Below are positions 44,032 to 52,302 of a DNA stretch of 64,000 nt, one piece after another; position 1 is the stretch's first letter, and every line of letters starts with the position of its first letter. Under the pieces are notes generated by a model. The model saw nothing but the letters and a program-made list of their open reading frames with translations, was not told where the DNA came from and did no database searches. The translations under genes were made by a program, and so were the position numbers. The stretch comes from an uncultured Johnsonella sp. (GTDB taxonomy: Bacteria > Bacillota > Clostridia > Lachnospirales > Lachnospiraceae), in NCBI GenBank assembly GCA_937927235.1, contig CALBCM010000015.1:36377-100376 (forward strand). The letters run 5' to 3'.

Positions 44032-45870
44032 ATGGCATTCGTTATAGATGAAGAATTAAAAAAGCTTCCGTCTTCACCGGGAGTTTATATAATGCATGAT
44101 AAAAAGGATGAGATTATCTATGTAGGCAAGGCGGTAGCTCTTAAAAACAGAGTGAGGCAGTATTTTCAGTCAAGCAGGGATAAAAGTCCCAAAATCCTGC
44201 AGATGGTTTCAAAGATAGCAAGCTTTGAATACATAGTTACCGATTCGGAGCTTGAGGCACTTGTACTTGAGAATAATCTGATAAAAGAGCATAGACCGCG
44301 TTATAATACTATGCTGAAGGATGACAAGACCTATCCTTATATCAAGGTTACCGTTAAAGAGAATTATCCGAGAATTATGGTAACAAGGCAGATTAAAAAG
44401 GATAAAGCAAAATATTTCGGACCCTTTACAAGCTCAACTTCAGTAAATAATACCATTGATTTTTTAAGAAAATCCTTTAAGATAAGGAATTGTAATAGAA
44501 ATCTGCCTAAGGACACAGGCAAGCAAAGAGCCTGCCTTGATTATTATATACATCAATGTGAGGCTCCCTGTCAGGGCTGTATATCGCAGGCTGAGTATTT
44601 AAAGCAGGTTGAGCTGACACTTGAATTTCTGAGTGGAAACTATAAGAAGCTGCTGCAGGATATACAAAAGCAGATGGAGGAAGCTGCAGCAAGGCTTGAA
44701 TATGAGGAAGCTGCAAGGCTTAGAGATTTGCTGAGCAGTCTTAATCATGTGACTCAAAAACAAAAGATTAGTTCGGACGGCATACAGGACAGAGATATTA
44801 TAGCTATGGCTAAGGATGAGGAAGACGCTCTTGTACAGATTTTCTTTATAAGGGACGGTAAGATGATAGGCAGAGAGCATCACTATATACAGGTGAGCAT
44901 TGATGATGAGGAACCACAGATACTTGAAAGCTTTGTAAAACAGTTTTATGCCGGCACTCCCTTTCTCCCTAAAGAAATTTGGCTTCAATATAATTTGCCG
45001 GATGAAGAGCTTATATCCAACTGGCTTTCACAAAAAAGGAGAACCAAGGTTAAACTTATAGTGCCTAAAAAAGGAAGCCGTGAAAAGATGATAGAGCTTG
45101 CTGAAAAAAATGCAAAGCTGATTTTAAATCAGGATAAGGAAAAATTGAGACGTGAAGAGCTAAGAAGCATCAAGGCTGTGACTGAAATTGAAAGCCTGCT
45201 GGGAATTTCAGGAATAAAAAGAATTGAAGCCTTTGATATAAGCAGTACAGGCGGAGCGCAATCTGTAGGCTCTATGGTGGTATATGAGGGCGGCAAGCCT
45301 AAGAAAAATGATTATAGAAAATTCAGAATCCAAAGCGTGAAAGGTCCTGATGATTATGCCTCAATGAAAGAAGTGCTTTCCAGACGCTTTGCCCATGACA
45401 GCATTAAAACGGAAAGCAGTGAGGGATTTAATGCCTATCCTGACCTTATTATGATAGACGGAGGCAGAGGTCAGGCAGGAGCGGTTTGTGAAGTATTAAA
45501 TAGACTGAAAATTGACATACCCGTATGCGGAATGGTAAAGGATGACAGTCATAGAACCAGAGGCTTATATTATAATGAAGCTGAAATTTTTATTGACAGG
45601 CGCTCCGAAGCTTTTAAGCTTATTACCAGAATCCAGGACGAGGTGCATAGATTTGCTATAGAATATCATAGAAGCCTCAGGTCTAAAACTCAGGTCAAGT
45701 CGGTGCTTGATGATATTAAGGGTATAGGCGTAGTGAGACGAAAAGCCTTAATTAAACATTTTAATGATATAGAGGCGATAAAGGCGGCACAGCTGGCTGA
45801 GCTTAAAGCTGTGGCAGGAATGGACTCCAAATCGGCACAGTCAGTATATGATTTTTTTCATAAAGCTTAA
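44032..45870 (+). CDS. uvrC: UvrC, excinuclease ABC subunit C
   Basis: 612 residues. The GIY-YIG nuclease domain ([23 protein letters not shown], about 10-90) makes the 3' incision. A UVR motif (about 200-235) contacts UvrB, and the RNase H-like domain ([19 protein letters not shown], about 400-530) makes the 5' incision. Two helix-hairpin-helix motifs close the protein. An in-frame TTG at 44011 exists, but the ATG at 44032 gives the family N-terminus. Nucleotide excision repair of bulky lesions, cytoplasmic. Confidence 0.95.
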   Translation: MAFVIDEELKKLPSSPGVYIMHDKKDEIIYVGKAVALKNRVRQYFQSSRDKSPKILQMVSKIASFEYIVTDSELEALVLENNLIKEHRPRYNTMLKDDKTYPYIKVTVKENYPRIMVTRQIKKDKAKYFGPFTSSTSVNNTIDFLRKSFKIRNCNRNLPKDTGKQRACLDYYIHQCEAPCQGCISQAEYLKQVELTLEFLSGNYKKLLQDIQKQMEEAAARLEYEEAARLRDLLSSLNHVTQKQKISSDGIQDRDIIAMAKDEEDALVQIFFIRDGKMIGREHHYIQVSIDDEEPQILESFVKQFYAGTPFLPKEIWLQYNLPDEELISNWLSQKRRTKVKLIVPKKGSREKMIELAEKNAKLILNQDKEKLRREELRSIKAVTEIESLLGISGIKRIEAFDISSTGGAQSVGSMVVYEGGKPKKNDYRKFRIQSVKGPDDYASMKEVLSRRFAHDSIKTESSEGFNAYPDLIMIDGGRGQAGAVCEVLNRLKIDIPVCGMVKDDSHRTRGLYYNEAEIFIDRRSEAFKLITRIQDEVHRFAIEYHRSLRSKTQVKSVLDDIKGIGVVRRKALIKHFNDIEAIKAAQLAELKAVAGMDSKSAQSVYDFFHKA

Positions 45871-45877
45871 TGAAAGG

Positions 45878-46006
45878 GGGCTGTAAAATAAAGCCTAACC
45901 GGAAGGTATCGCAAAATCCTCAAAGCGTAGATTGAGTGGCAGCTTCTTCCGTTCAGGAAAAAATCGGCTCTGAATGGCAGGCTCTTTAAAGCCTGCTTTT
46001 TTATTT
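45878..46006 (+). ncRNA. Candidate structured RNA ending in a strong terminator
   Basis: The 130 bases after uvrC fold into ordered helices: GGCT/AGCC (45879 and 45892), CGGAAG/CTTCCG (45900-45905 with 45946-45951) enclosing CTCAA/TTGAG, TTCAG/CTGAA (45952 and 45970), then the terminator GCAGGCT/AGCCTGC (45977-45983 with 45990-45996) and TTTTTTATTTTT. Several nested stems are more than a plain 3' end needs. It does not match 6S, 4.5S, tmRNA, T-box or riboswitch motifs I know. No own promoter was found. It could equally be the 3' untranslated region of uvrC. From 46007 to 46195 I see nothing but A+T-rich sequence. Confidence 0.4.
45977..46006 (+). terminator. Rho-independent terminator after uvrC
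   Basis: GCAGGCT and AGCCTGC form a 7-bp stem with a six-base loop, followed by TTTTTTATTTTT. Confidence 0.88.
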
Positions 46007-46195
46007 TTATATATTTTACGTTAATATCTGCCAGTATATTAAAAATAAATCCTTTCTTTATTCTTACTAAAACGTATTTTAGCGTAAGTTTGTTGTAATA
46101 ATTGCATATCTATTAAGTAATCTGTATATTCTTGCTTTTTTAGACCTTATACACAAAAGGTTTACGCCTATAAAGAGTAAAAACTTTGTATAAAA

Positions 46196-46224
46196 TTGCA
46201 AAATCTACGAAAATAAGTTATAAT
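46196..46224 (+). promoter_or_regulatory. Promoter of the APC permease gene
   Basis: TTGCAA (46196-46201), 17 bases, TATAAT (46219-46224); about 95 bases of leader follow. Confidence 0.7.
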
Positions 46225-46326
46225 AATAACATCAGCATGTTACAGTACTGCTTATTACTACTTACTATTCATAAGCTTCTTTTTAAAAATGATATTTTCA
46301 AAAACAAATTAGTGAAAGGATAAAAT

Positions 46327-47817
46327 ATGGAAAATATAAGACATCATGCAAATGTAAAAGAAGAGCGATTTGAAAAGGTTTTAAGAGAAAAAGATATTTT
46401 TGCAATAGCGTTTGGAGCTATGATAGGCTGGGGCTGGGTAGTACTGGTTGGAACTTGGGTAAACAAAGCAGGCTCCATAGGAGCGATGATTGCATTTATA
46501 ATGGCAGCGGTAATGATTATTTTTGAGGGGCTTATCTATGCAGAGCTGACAAGTGCCATGCCGCTTACCGGAGGTGAACAGCAGTTCAGTATGCGAGCTA
46601 TGGGAAAGACAGGCTCCTTTATATGTACCTGGGGACTTATACTAAGCTATATAGGTGTAGCGGCTTTTGAGGCATGTGCACTGCCTTCAGTATTACAATA
46701 TATCTTTCCCGGATTTCTGAAAGGGTATATGTATACTATAGCAGGATTTAAGGTTTACGCTTCATGGGTAGCAGTAGGCTCAGTTTCAGCTTTGGTTTTA
46801 ACTCTTATAAATATAAAGGGAGTGAAATCGGCGGTAGCTTTGCAAAACACATTAACTTATATTATTGCCGGCATAGGAATTGTGCTTATTGCACTTTCAG
46901 CAGTCAAAGGAAATACTGAAAATATGCAGCCGTTTTTTGAGGACGGATATAAAGGAGTTCTTTCTATAGCGGTAATGACACCTTTTATGTTTTTAGGATT
47001 TGATGTGATACCTCAGGCGGCTGAGGAAATAAAGGTACCTCTTAAAAGAATCGGCAGGGTAATGATTTTTTCAATTATAATGGCAGCTATCTGGTATATA
47101 GCTATTATTTTTGCAGTATCCATGGCTATGAATGCTGTAGAGATGAAATCGGCTGAGCTTGTCACTGCGGATGCTATGAAAAAGCTTTGGAACAATAAGC
47201 AGCTTGCTGCCAATGTTGTGATAATAGGAGGGGCGGCTGGCATACTGAGCAGCTGGAATTCTTTTTTTATAGGGGGAAGCAGGGCTATTTTTGCCTTATC
47301 AGAAATTAAACTGATACCTGAAGCCTTCTCAAAACTGCATCCGAAATTTAATACCCCTTATATAGCAGTTATTTTCGTGGGAATACTTTCAATTATTGCA
47401 CCGTTTTTCGGTCAGGAAATGCTGACATGGCTGACCAATGTTGGAAGCTTCGGTGCGGTGCTTGCCTACCTTTTTGTAGCAGTATCTTTTATGCTGCTCA
47501 GGAAAAATGAGCCTGAGCTTGAAAGACCTTATAAAGTAAAATATCCGAAATTAGTGGGAACTATGGCAGTGCTTCTTACCGGAGGGATGCTTATGCTCTA
47601 TATTCCAGGACTGCCTTCGGGATTTACTAAGGAGGAATTTATAATAGCCGGCGGCTGGATTCTCTTAGGTGCAGCTTGCTATTATCTTTCTCTTGCGAGC
47701 TGGGAAAAGAAAGGATATTCAGATGAGGTGCTGTTTGGAGACACCCCGTATTATATTAATAAAAGGAAAAAGGAAAAAGAAAAGCTTGATATTGAAGCAG
47801 GGCAAAATCAGGTATAG
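46327..47817 (+). CDS. APC-superfamily amino acid permease
   Basis: 496 residues with 12 predicted membrane helices. Helix 1 contains the substrate-binding break FAIAFGAMIGWGWVV, an APC hallmark, and FLGFDVIPQAAEEI in helix 6 is the matching unwound segment. The C-terminal tail (about 460-496) is highly charged. Such transporters move amino acids or amines by cation symport or exchange; the substrate cannot be told. It is a single-gene transcript with its own promoter and terminator. Confidence 0.88.
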   Translation: MENIRHHANVKEERFEKVLREKDIFAIAFGAMIGWGWVVLVGTWVNKAGSIGAMIAFIMAAVMIIFEGLIYAELTSAMPLTGGEQQFSMRAMGKTGSFICTWGLILSYIGVAAFEACALPSVLQYIFPGFLKGYMYTIAGFKVYASWVAVGSVSALVLTLINIKGVKSAVALQNTLTYIIAGIGIVLIALSAVKGNTENMQPFFEDGYKGVLSIAVMTPFMFLGFDVIPQAAEEIKVPLKRIGRVMIFSIIMAAIWYIAIIFAVSMAMNAVEMKSAELVTADAMKKLWNNKQLAANVVIIGGAAGILSSWNSFFIGGSRAIFALSEIKLIPEAFSKLHPKFNTPYIAVIFVGILSIIAPFFGQEMLTWLTNVGSFGAVLAYLFVAVSFMLLRKNEPELERPYKVKYPKLVGTMAVLLTGGMLMLYIPGLPSGFTKEEFIIAGGWILLGAACYYLSLASWEKKGYSDEVLFGDTPYYINKRKKEKEKLDIEAGQNQV

Positions 47818-47880
47818 TTTTATCTAGATAAATAACATGCTGTGGCGAATATTATTTTTATATCATGAATATGAGAGCTT

Positions 47881-47914
47881 AAGGTGGCACAAGCTATTAT
47901 TGTGTCACTTTTTA
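47881..47914 (+). terminator. Terminator after the APC permease
   Basis: GTGGCACAA (47884-47892) pairs with TTGTGTCAC (47900-47908), with AAG/CTT extension and a T-run. Confidence 0.87.
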
Positions 47915-47948
47915 AGTGCATGTTTAAGTATTTCTATATAATTTCCAA

Positions 47949-47977
47949 TTGATGAAATTCCTGCTTTATGTTATCCT
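47949..47977 (+). promoter_or_regulatory. Predicted promoter of the hprK operon
   Basis: TTGATG (47949-47954), 17 bases, TATCCT (47972-47977), 38 bases before the hprK ATG. Confidence 0.5.
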
Positions 47978-48014
47978 AAGATTGTTTTAAATTCTGGAAG
48001 GTAGAGGTAGACTT

Positions 48015-48962
48015 ATGCTTGGAGTTACTATAAGCGAATTTATACAAGAAAAAGAATTAATAAATATGACACCAGAAATAGATACAGACAGTATAATAGT
48101 AAAGCATCCTGATGTAAACAGACCCGCACTGCAGCTCACAGGTTTTTTTAAACATTTTGATTCGGAGAGAGTACAAATCCTCGGGCACGTGGAATATGAG
48201 TATTTAAATCAACTGGATGTGGCGGAAAGAAAAAATATTTTTGATAAGCTGCTTGCATATAAAGTTCCCTGTATCGTTTATGCACGTGGACTTAAGCCTG
48301 ACGAGCTGGTGCTTGAGCTGTGCAATTATTATGCGGTACCATGCCTTGTAAGTGAGCAGGCAACCTCAGATTTTATGGCAGAGGTAATCAGATGGCTTAA
48401 GGTGAAGCTTGCTCCGACAATTACTATACATGGTGTGCTGGTAGATGTATTTGGAGAGGGAGTATTAATAATGGGAGAGAGCGGGATAGGAAAAAGTGAG
48501 GCGGCACTGGAGCTTATTAAAAGAGGTCACAGGCTGGTATCTGACGATGTGGTTGAGATTAGAAAGGTGTCCGACGCCACGCTTATAGGAACTGCACCTG
48601 ATATTACGAGGCATTTTATAGAATTGAGGGGCATAGGAATAATAGATGTAAAGGCTCTGTTCGGTGTTGAAAGTGTTAAGGATACACAGCAGATAGATAT
48701 GGTAATAAAGCTTGAAGACTGGGATAAGGAAAGAATGTACGACAGACTCGGGCTTGAGGAAAACTATACCGAATTTTTAGGCAACAAGATAGTTTGTCAT
48801 ACCCTGCCTATAAGACCCGGAAGAAATCTTGCTGTTATATGCGAGGCAGCTTCTGTCAATCACAGACAGAAGAAAATGGGCTATAATGCGGCACAGGAGC
48901 TTTACAACAGGGTACAGGCAAATATAAATAAGAAGGAAAATCCTATAGATAAATTAAAGTAA
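48015..48962 (+). CDS. hprK: HPr kinase/phosphorylase
   Basis: 315 residues. The N-terminal domain (about 1-130) is followed by the kinase domain with Walker A GESGIGKS (154-161) and the HprK signature ELRGIGIIDVKALFG (about 203-217). HprK phosphorylates Ser46 of HPr and Crh in response to glycolytic intermediates and removes it at high phosphate, setting carbon catabolite repression in Firmicutes. Its likely local substrate is the Crh-like protein at 51854. The start follows GGTAGAGG. First gene of an hprK-murB-rapZ-whiA-crh run. Confidence 0.95.
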   Translation: MLGVTISEFIQEKELINMTPEIDTDSIIVKHPDVNRPALQLTGFFKHFDSERVQILGHVEYEYLNQLDVAERKNIFDKLLAYKVPCIVYARGLKPDELVLELCNYYAVPCLVSEQATSDFMAEVIRWLKVKLAPTITIHGVLVDVFGEGVLIMGESGIGKSEAALELIKRGHRLVSDDVVEIRKVSDATLIGTAPDITRHFIELRGIGIIDVKALFGVESVKDTQQIDMVIKLEDWDKERMYDRLGLEENYTEFLGNKIVCHTLPIRPGRNLAVICEAASVNHRQKKMGYNAAQELYNRVQANINKKENPIDKLK

Positions 48963-49004
48963 CATGAGGCAGTAACAGAGGCTTAAGCTATAGGAGAAAA
49001 GATT

Positions 49005-49931
49005 ATGGATAAATTAATTAATACGGTGCATATAAATGAGCTGAAAAGGCTGGCAGCCGGCTCAAAACTGCTTGAAAATGAGCCTATGAGCAGGCATACT
49101 ACTTTTAAAAGCGGAGGAATGGCGGAGGTTTACATGGAGCCGGAGGAAGAAGAGGCTGTAAAAAATATAGTTGATTTTTGCAAATTCAATGCAATTACTT
49201 ATTATATAATAGGCAGAGGCAGCAATCTTCTGGTAAGCGACAGGGGCTTAAGAGGAGTGGTAATTTCCACTTCTTCTTTAAAGAGCATACTTAAAGTGGA
49301 GGAAGACAGACTCTTATGCAGCTCGGGCTGTGATTTGGGAATAGCGGCAAATAAGGCTATGGAACATGGGCTCGGAGGTATGGAGTTTGCTTCAGGTATA
49401 CCCGGAAGCGTAGGCGGTGCCATATTTATGAATGCAGGTGCTTATGGGAGTGAAATTAAAGACATCCTGAGTCGGGTAAAGGTAATTGAGAAGGACGGCA
49501 GAATACATACGGTTTCTGCCGAGGAGCTGGAGCTTTCTTACAGGCACAGCAATATAGAAAAGCTTAAAAGAGTAATACTTGAGGCGGAATTTAAGCTTAT
49601 AAAAGCAAATAAAGAAGACATTCTAGCTAAGATGACTGAATTGAATTCTAAAAGGAAAAGTAAGCAGCCACTTGAATATCCAAGTGCAGGCTCAACATTT
49701 AAAAGACCGGAGAATCATTTTGCAGGTAAGCTTATTGAGGAGGCGGGATTAAGAGGCTATTCTGCAGGTGGTGCGGCAGTGTCTGAAAAGCACTGCGGCT
49801 TTGTGATAAATAAAAATGCTGCCAGCTCTCAGGATATATATGATTTAATAATCCATATACAAAAAAAAGTCAGGAAAGCTTCAGGAGTAGAGCTTATTCC
49901 TGAGGTAAGGCTGCTTGGGAAGTTTGATTAA
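49005..49931 (+). CDS. murB: UDP-N-acetylenolpyruvoylglucosamine reductase
   Basis: 308 residues. This is a type II MurB flavoprotein that makes UDP-MurNAc for peptidoglycan. FAD-binding segments YYIIGRGSNLLVSD and ASGIPGSVGGAIFMNAGAYG are clear, and the proton donor Ser is in PSAGSTFKRP near residue 226. The C-terminal Glu of the active site is in GVELIPEVRLLG. It is encoded 42 bases after hprK, a frequent pairing in clostridia. Confidence 0.95.
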   Translation: MDKLINTVHINELKRLAAGSKLLENEPMSRHTTFKSGGMAEVYMEPEEEEAVKNIVDFCKFNAITYYIIGRGSNLLVSDRGLRGVVISTSSLKSILKVEEDRLLCSSGCDLGIAANKAMEHGLGGMEFASGIPGSVGGAIFMNAGAYGSEIKDILSRVKVIEKDGRIHTVSAEELELSYRHSNIEKLKRVILEAEFKLIKANKEDILAKMTELNSKRKSKQPLEYPSAGSTFKRPENHFAGKLIEEAGLRGYSAGGAAVSEKHCGFVINKNAASSQDIYDLIIHIQKKVRKASGVELIPEVRLLGKFD

Positions 49932-49951
49932 AGCTGTTTTAAGGAGGCTGG

Positions 49952-50827
49952 ATGAAGTTTATCATAGTAACCGGTATGAGCGGTTCGGGCAAGACGGTAA
50001 CCTTGAAGCTGCTGGAAGATTACGGCTATTATTGTGCAGACAATCTTCCAGTAGAGCTTATAGGAAAATTTGTAGAACTGCTTGAAAGCTCCTCTATAGG
50101 AAATATAGGTGCTGCCATAGGTATAGATATAAGAAGCAGCAAGAAGCTTGACAATATAAATACTGTATTTGGAGAGCTTGATGCAAAGCATATCGACTAC
50201 AAGGTGCTTTACCTTGATGCTGATACAAAATCTCTTATAAAAAGATATAAGGAAACGAGGCGCTCTCATCCTCTTGCCAGAAATGACAGAATTGAAACAG
50301 GCATTGAAAAGGAAAGAGTTGAACTTGAATTTTTAAGGAAAAGAGCTGATTATATAATTGATACAAGCCGGTTTTTGTCTAAAGAGCTTAAAGCTGAGCT
50401 GGTACGAATTTTTATTGAGGATAAGTCTTATACCAAGCTGTTTATAAACATAATTTCATTTGGATTTATGTACGGCATACCAAGTGATGCCGATTTGGTA
50501 TTTGATGTCAGATTTCTGCCTAATCCATTTTATGAAGAAGAGCTCAGACTTAAAACGGGTGAAGATGAAAAAGTTAAGGGCTATGTATTTTCTGAGGGCT
50601 CTGCCTATATTTTTCTGACAAAATTAAAGGATATTATAGCCTTTTTATTGCCATTATATATAAAAGAGGGAAAAAGTCAGCTCGTCATAGCTATAGGTTG
50701 TACAGGGGGACAGCACAGGTCTGTGGCTGTTGCCACCAGCTTAGCTGAGTATGTATCATCCATAGAGGACTTAGGGGTAAAGCTTGAGCATAGGGATATA
50801 TATAGAAATATATCGAGGTTAAGTTAA
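49952..50827 (+). CDS. rapZ: RapZ/YvcJ-type nucleotide-binding protein
   Basis: 291 residues. P-loop GMSGSGKT (8-15) and the C-terminal IGCTGGQHRSV are diagnostic. In E. coli RapZ is the adapter that targets GlmZ RNA to RNase E; in Bacillus YvcJ hydrolyses nucleotides and affects competence. The start follows AAGGAGG. It lies 20 bases after murB and 3 before whiA. In Bacillus and many clostridia a yvcK gene sits between rapZ and whiA; it is absent here. Confidence 0.94.
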   Translation: MKFIIVTGMSGSGKTVTLKLLEDYGYYCADNLPVELIGKFVELLESSSIGNIGAAIGIDIRSSKKLDNINTVFGELDAKHIDYKVLYLDADTKSLIKRYKETRRSHPLARNDRIETGIEKERVELEFLRKRADYIIDTSRFLSKELKAELVRIFIEDKSYTKLFINIISFGFMYGIPSDADLVFDVRFLPNPFYEEELRLKTGEDEKVKGYVFSEGSAYIFLTKLKDIIAFLLPLYIKEGKSQLVIAIGCTGGQHRSVAVATSLAEYVSSIEDLGVKLEHRDIYRNISRLS

Positions 50828-50830
50828 AAT

Positions 50831-51784
50831 ATGTCGTATTCAACAAAGGTTAAACAGGAACTTTCAAGAGTCATTCCTGCTAGCAGGCATTGCCGTCTGG
50901 CGGAGCTTTCATCTATGATAAGCCTTTTAGGAAAGCTTGAAAAGGATGATAAGGGGGAAAGCCTGTTAAAAATATCCTGTGATAATGCAACATTAATAAG
51001 AAAATGCTTTACATTATTGAGAAAAACATATAATATAATAGTAGACATCATTATAAGTAAAGCTGTAAATGCCAGTAGAAAACATATATACTCAATTATT
51101 ATTCATGGTAATAATATGGTTAGTATGGTATTAGAGTCTGTAAAACTTACCTATAATGATGAATTTGAGCAAAAATATCTGTTTATGACAAATAATATGC
51201 TCATCAAAAACTCATGCTGTAAGCGTTCTTTTATACGTGGAGCATTTCTCTCGTCCGGCTCAGTTTCAGATCCGGAGAAAGCATATCATTTTGAAATCGT
51301 GCTGCCTGATATGAAAATGGCTGTTCAGATAAGGGATATAATAACTTCTCTTGGACCTGAGGCAAAAATTGTCACGAGGAAAAATTCATTTATAGTGTAC
51401 CTGAAAGAGAGTGAACAGATAGCTACAATGTTTGGGCTTATGAAAGCAAGTGCCTCACTTATGGATTTTGAAAACACTCGAATACTTAAAGGTATGAGGA
51501 ATGAGGTAAACCGTAAGGTAAACTGTGAAGCAGCAAATATAAATAAGACCGTATCGGCTTCTATAAGACAGATAAGAAGCATAGAACTTATACGAGATAC
51601 TATCGGCTTCGACAGGCTGCCGTCTGGGCTCAGGGAAACAGCCTGTTTAAGGCTTGAATATCCGGAAGCTAATCTGAAAGAGCTTGGAGAGTATTTATCT
51701 GTGCCTATAGGAAAAAGCGGTGTAAATCATAGGCTCAGGAAATTGTCGCAGATAGCCAGAGATATAGAAGCGGGTATAAAGTAG
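50831..51784 (+). CDS. whiA: WhiA, homing-endonuclease-fold DNA-binding protein
   Basis: 317 residues. It has an N-terminal LAGLIDADG-like region (about 5-200) without the catalytic acids and a C-terminal HTH (about 225-310, with LKELGEYLSVPIGKSGVNHRLRKL). In Actinobacteria WhiA controls sporulation; in Firmicutes it affects cell division and chromosome segregation. It follows rapZ by three bases. Confidence 0.95.
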   Translation: MSYSTKVKQELSRVIPASRHCRLAELSSMISLLGKLEKDDKGESLLKISCDNATLIRKCFTLLRKTYNIIVDIIISKAVNASRKHIYSIIIHGNNMVSMVLESVKLTYNDEFEQKYLFMTNNMLIKNSCCKRSFIRGAFLSSGSVSDPEKAYHFEIVLPDMKMAVQIRDIITSLGPEAKIVTRKNSFIVYLKESEQIATMFGLMKASASLMDFENTRILKGMRNEVNRKVNCEAANINKTVSASIRQIRSIELIRDTIGFDRLPSGLRETACLRLEYPEANLKELGEYLSVPIGKSGVNHRLRKLSQIARDIEAGIK

Positions 51785-51853
51785 CTGTATTTACAGGCAG
51801 GAGTTTATACAAATATACATTATAGTTGTAAAGGTATTTGAGGAGAAGACAAG

Positions 51854-52114
51854 ATGATTAAGAAAACTATCACACCGGGACATAATTTTGGTTCAGAAGC
51901 AAAGCCGGTTGCTATGCTTGTGCAGCTGGCAAGTCGTTTTAAAAGCAGCATATATATTGAATGCGAAGATGCCAAGGTAAATGCCAAAAGTATTATGGGT
52001 ATGATGACATTGGCTGTAAAGTCTGGCAAGGTTATTACTGTTATTGCGGACGGTGATGATGAGCACAATGCAGTACAGGGTATTGAGGAATATTTATGCG
52101 AGGCAGCCGGCTAA
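51854..52114 (+). CDS. Crh-like HPr-family protein lacking His15
   Basis: 86 residues, HPr fold. The catalytic loop of HPr (GIHARP, His15) is here GSEAKP with Glu15 and Lys17, so PEP-dependent phosphotransfer is not possible. The regulatory site KSIMGM with Ser46 is kept exactly in place, so it should be phosphorylated by HprK and could act as a CcpA corepressor like Bacillus Crh (Gln15). Location after rapZ-whiA is also that of Bacillus crh. A separate canonical HPr is expected elsewhere. The start follows GAGGAGA. Confidence 0.88.
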   Translation: MIKKTITPGHNFGSEAKPVAMLVQLASRFKSSIYIECEDAKVNAKSIMGMMTLAVKSGKVITVIADGDDEHNAVQGIEEYLCEAAG

Positions 52115-52142
52115 TGAACCGCAGATAATCATTCTATAAATT

Positions 52143-52187
52143 AAAGGACGGAGGACTTTTAATAAAAGGTCATGCCGTCCGTTTCTT
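52143..52187 (+). terminator. Terminator after the Crh-like gene
   Basis: GGACGG (52146-52151) pairs with CCGTCC (52175-52180) with an inner GACTTTT/AAAAGGTC helix and a following TTTCTTT. Confidence 0.82.
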
Positions 52188-52302
52188 TATTATCATGCAA
52201 TTATCTGGAAATATACAAACAAAGTTGGAGATTTTATAAATATACTATTAAAAATCAGCTTATTTTATAATATTATTTTACTTAAGGGAAGGAGGTGGAA
52301 AG

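Noticed and set aside
45895..45925. Resemblance of the AACCGGAAGG segment to the SRP RNA tip
   Set aside because: The conserved GGTCAGGTCCGGAAGGAAGCAGCC core is absent apart from CCGGAAGG, so it is not SRP RNA.
51854..52114. Canonical PTS HPr (ptsH)
   Set aside because: The catalytic His15 is replaced by Glu, so PEP-dependent phosphotransfer is not possible.
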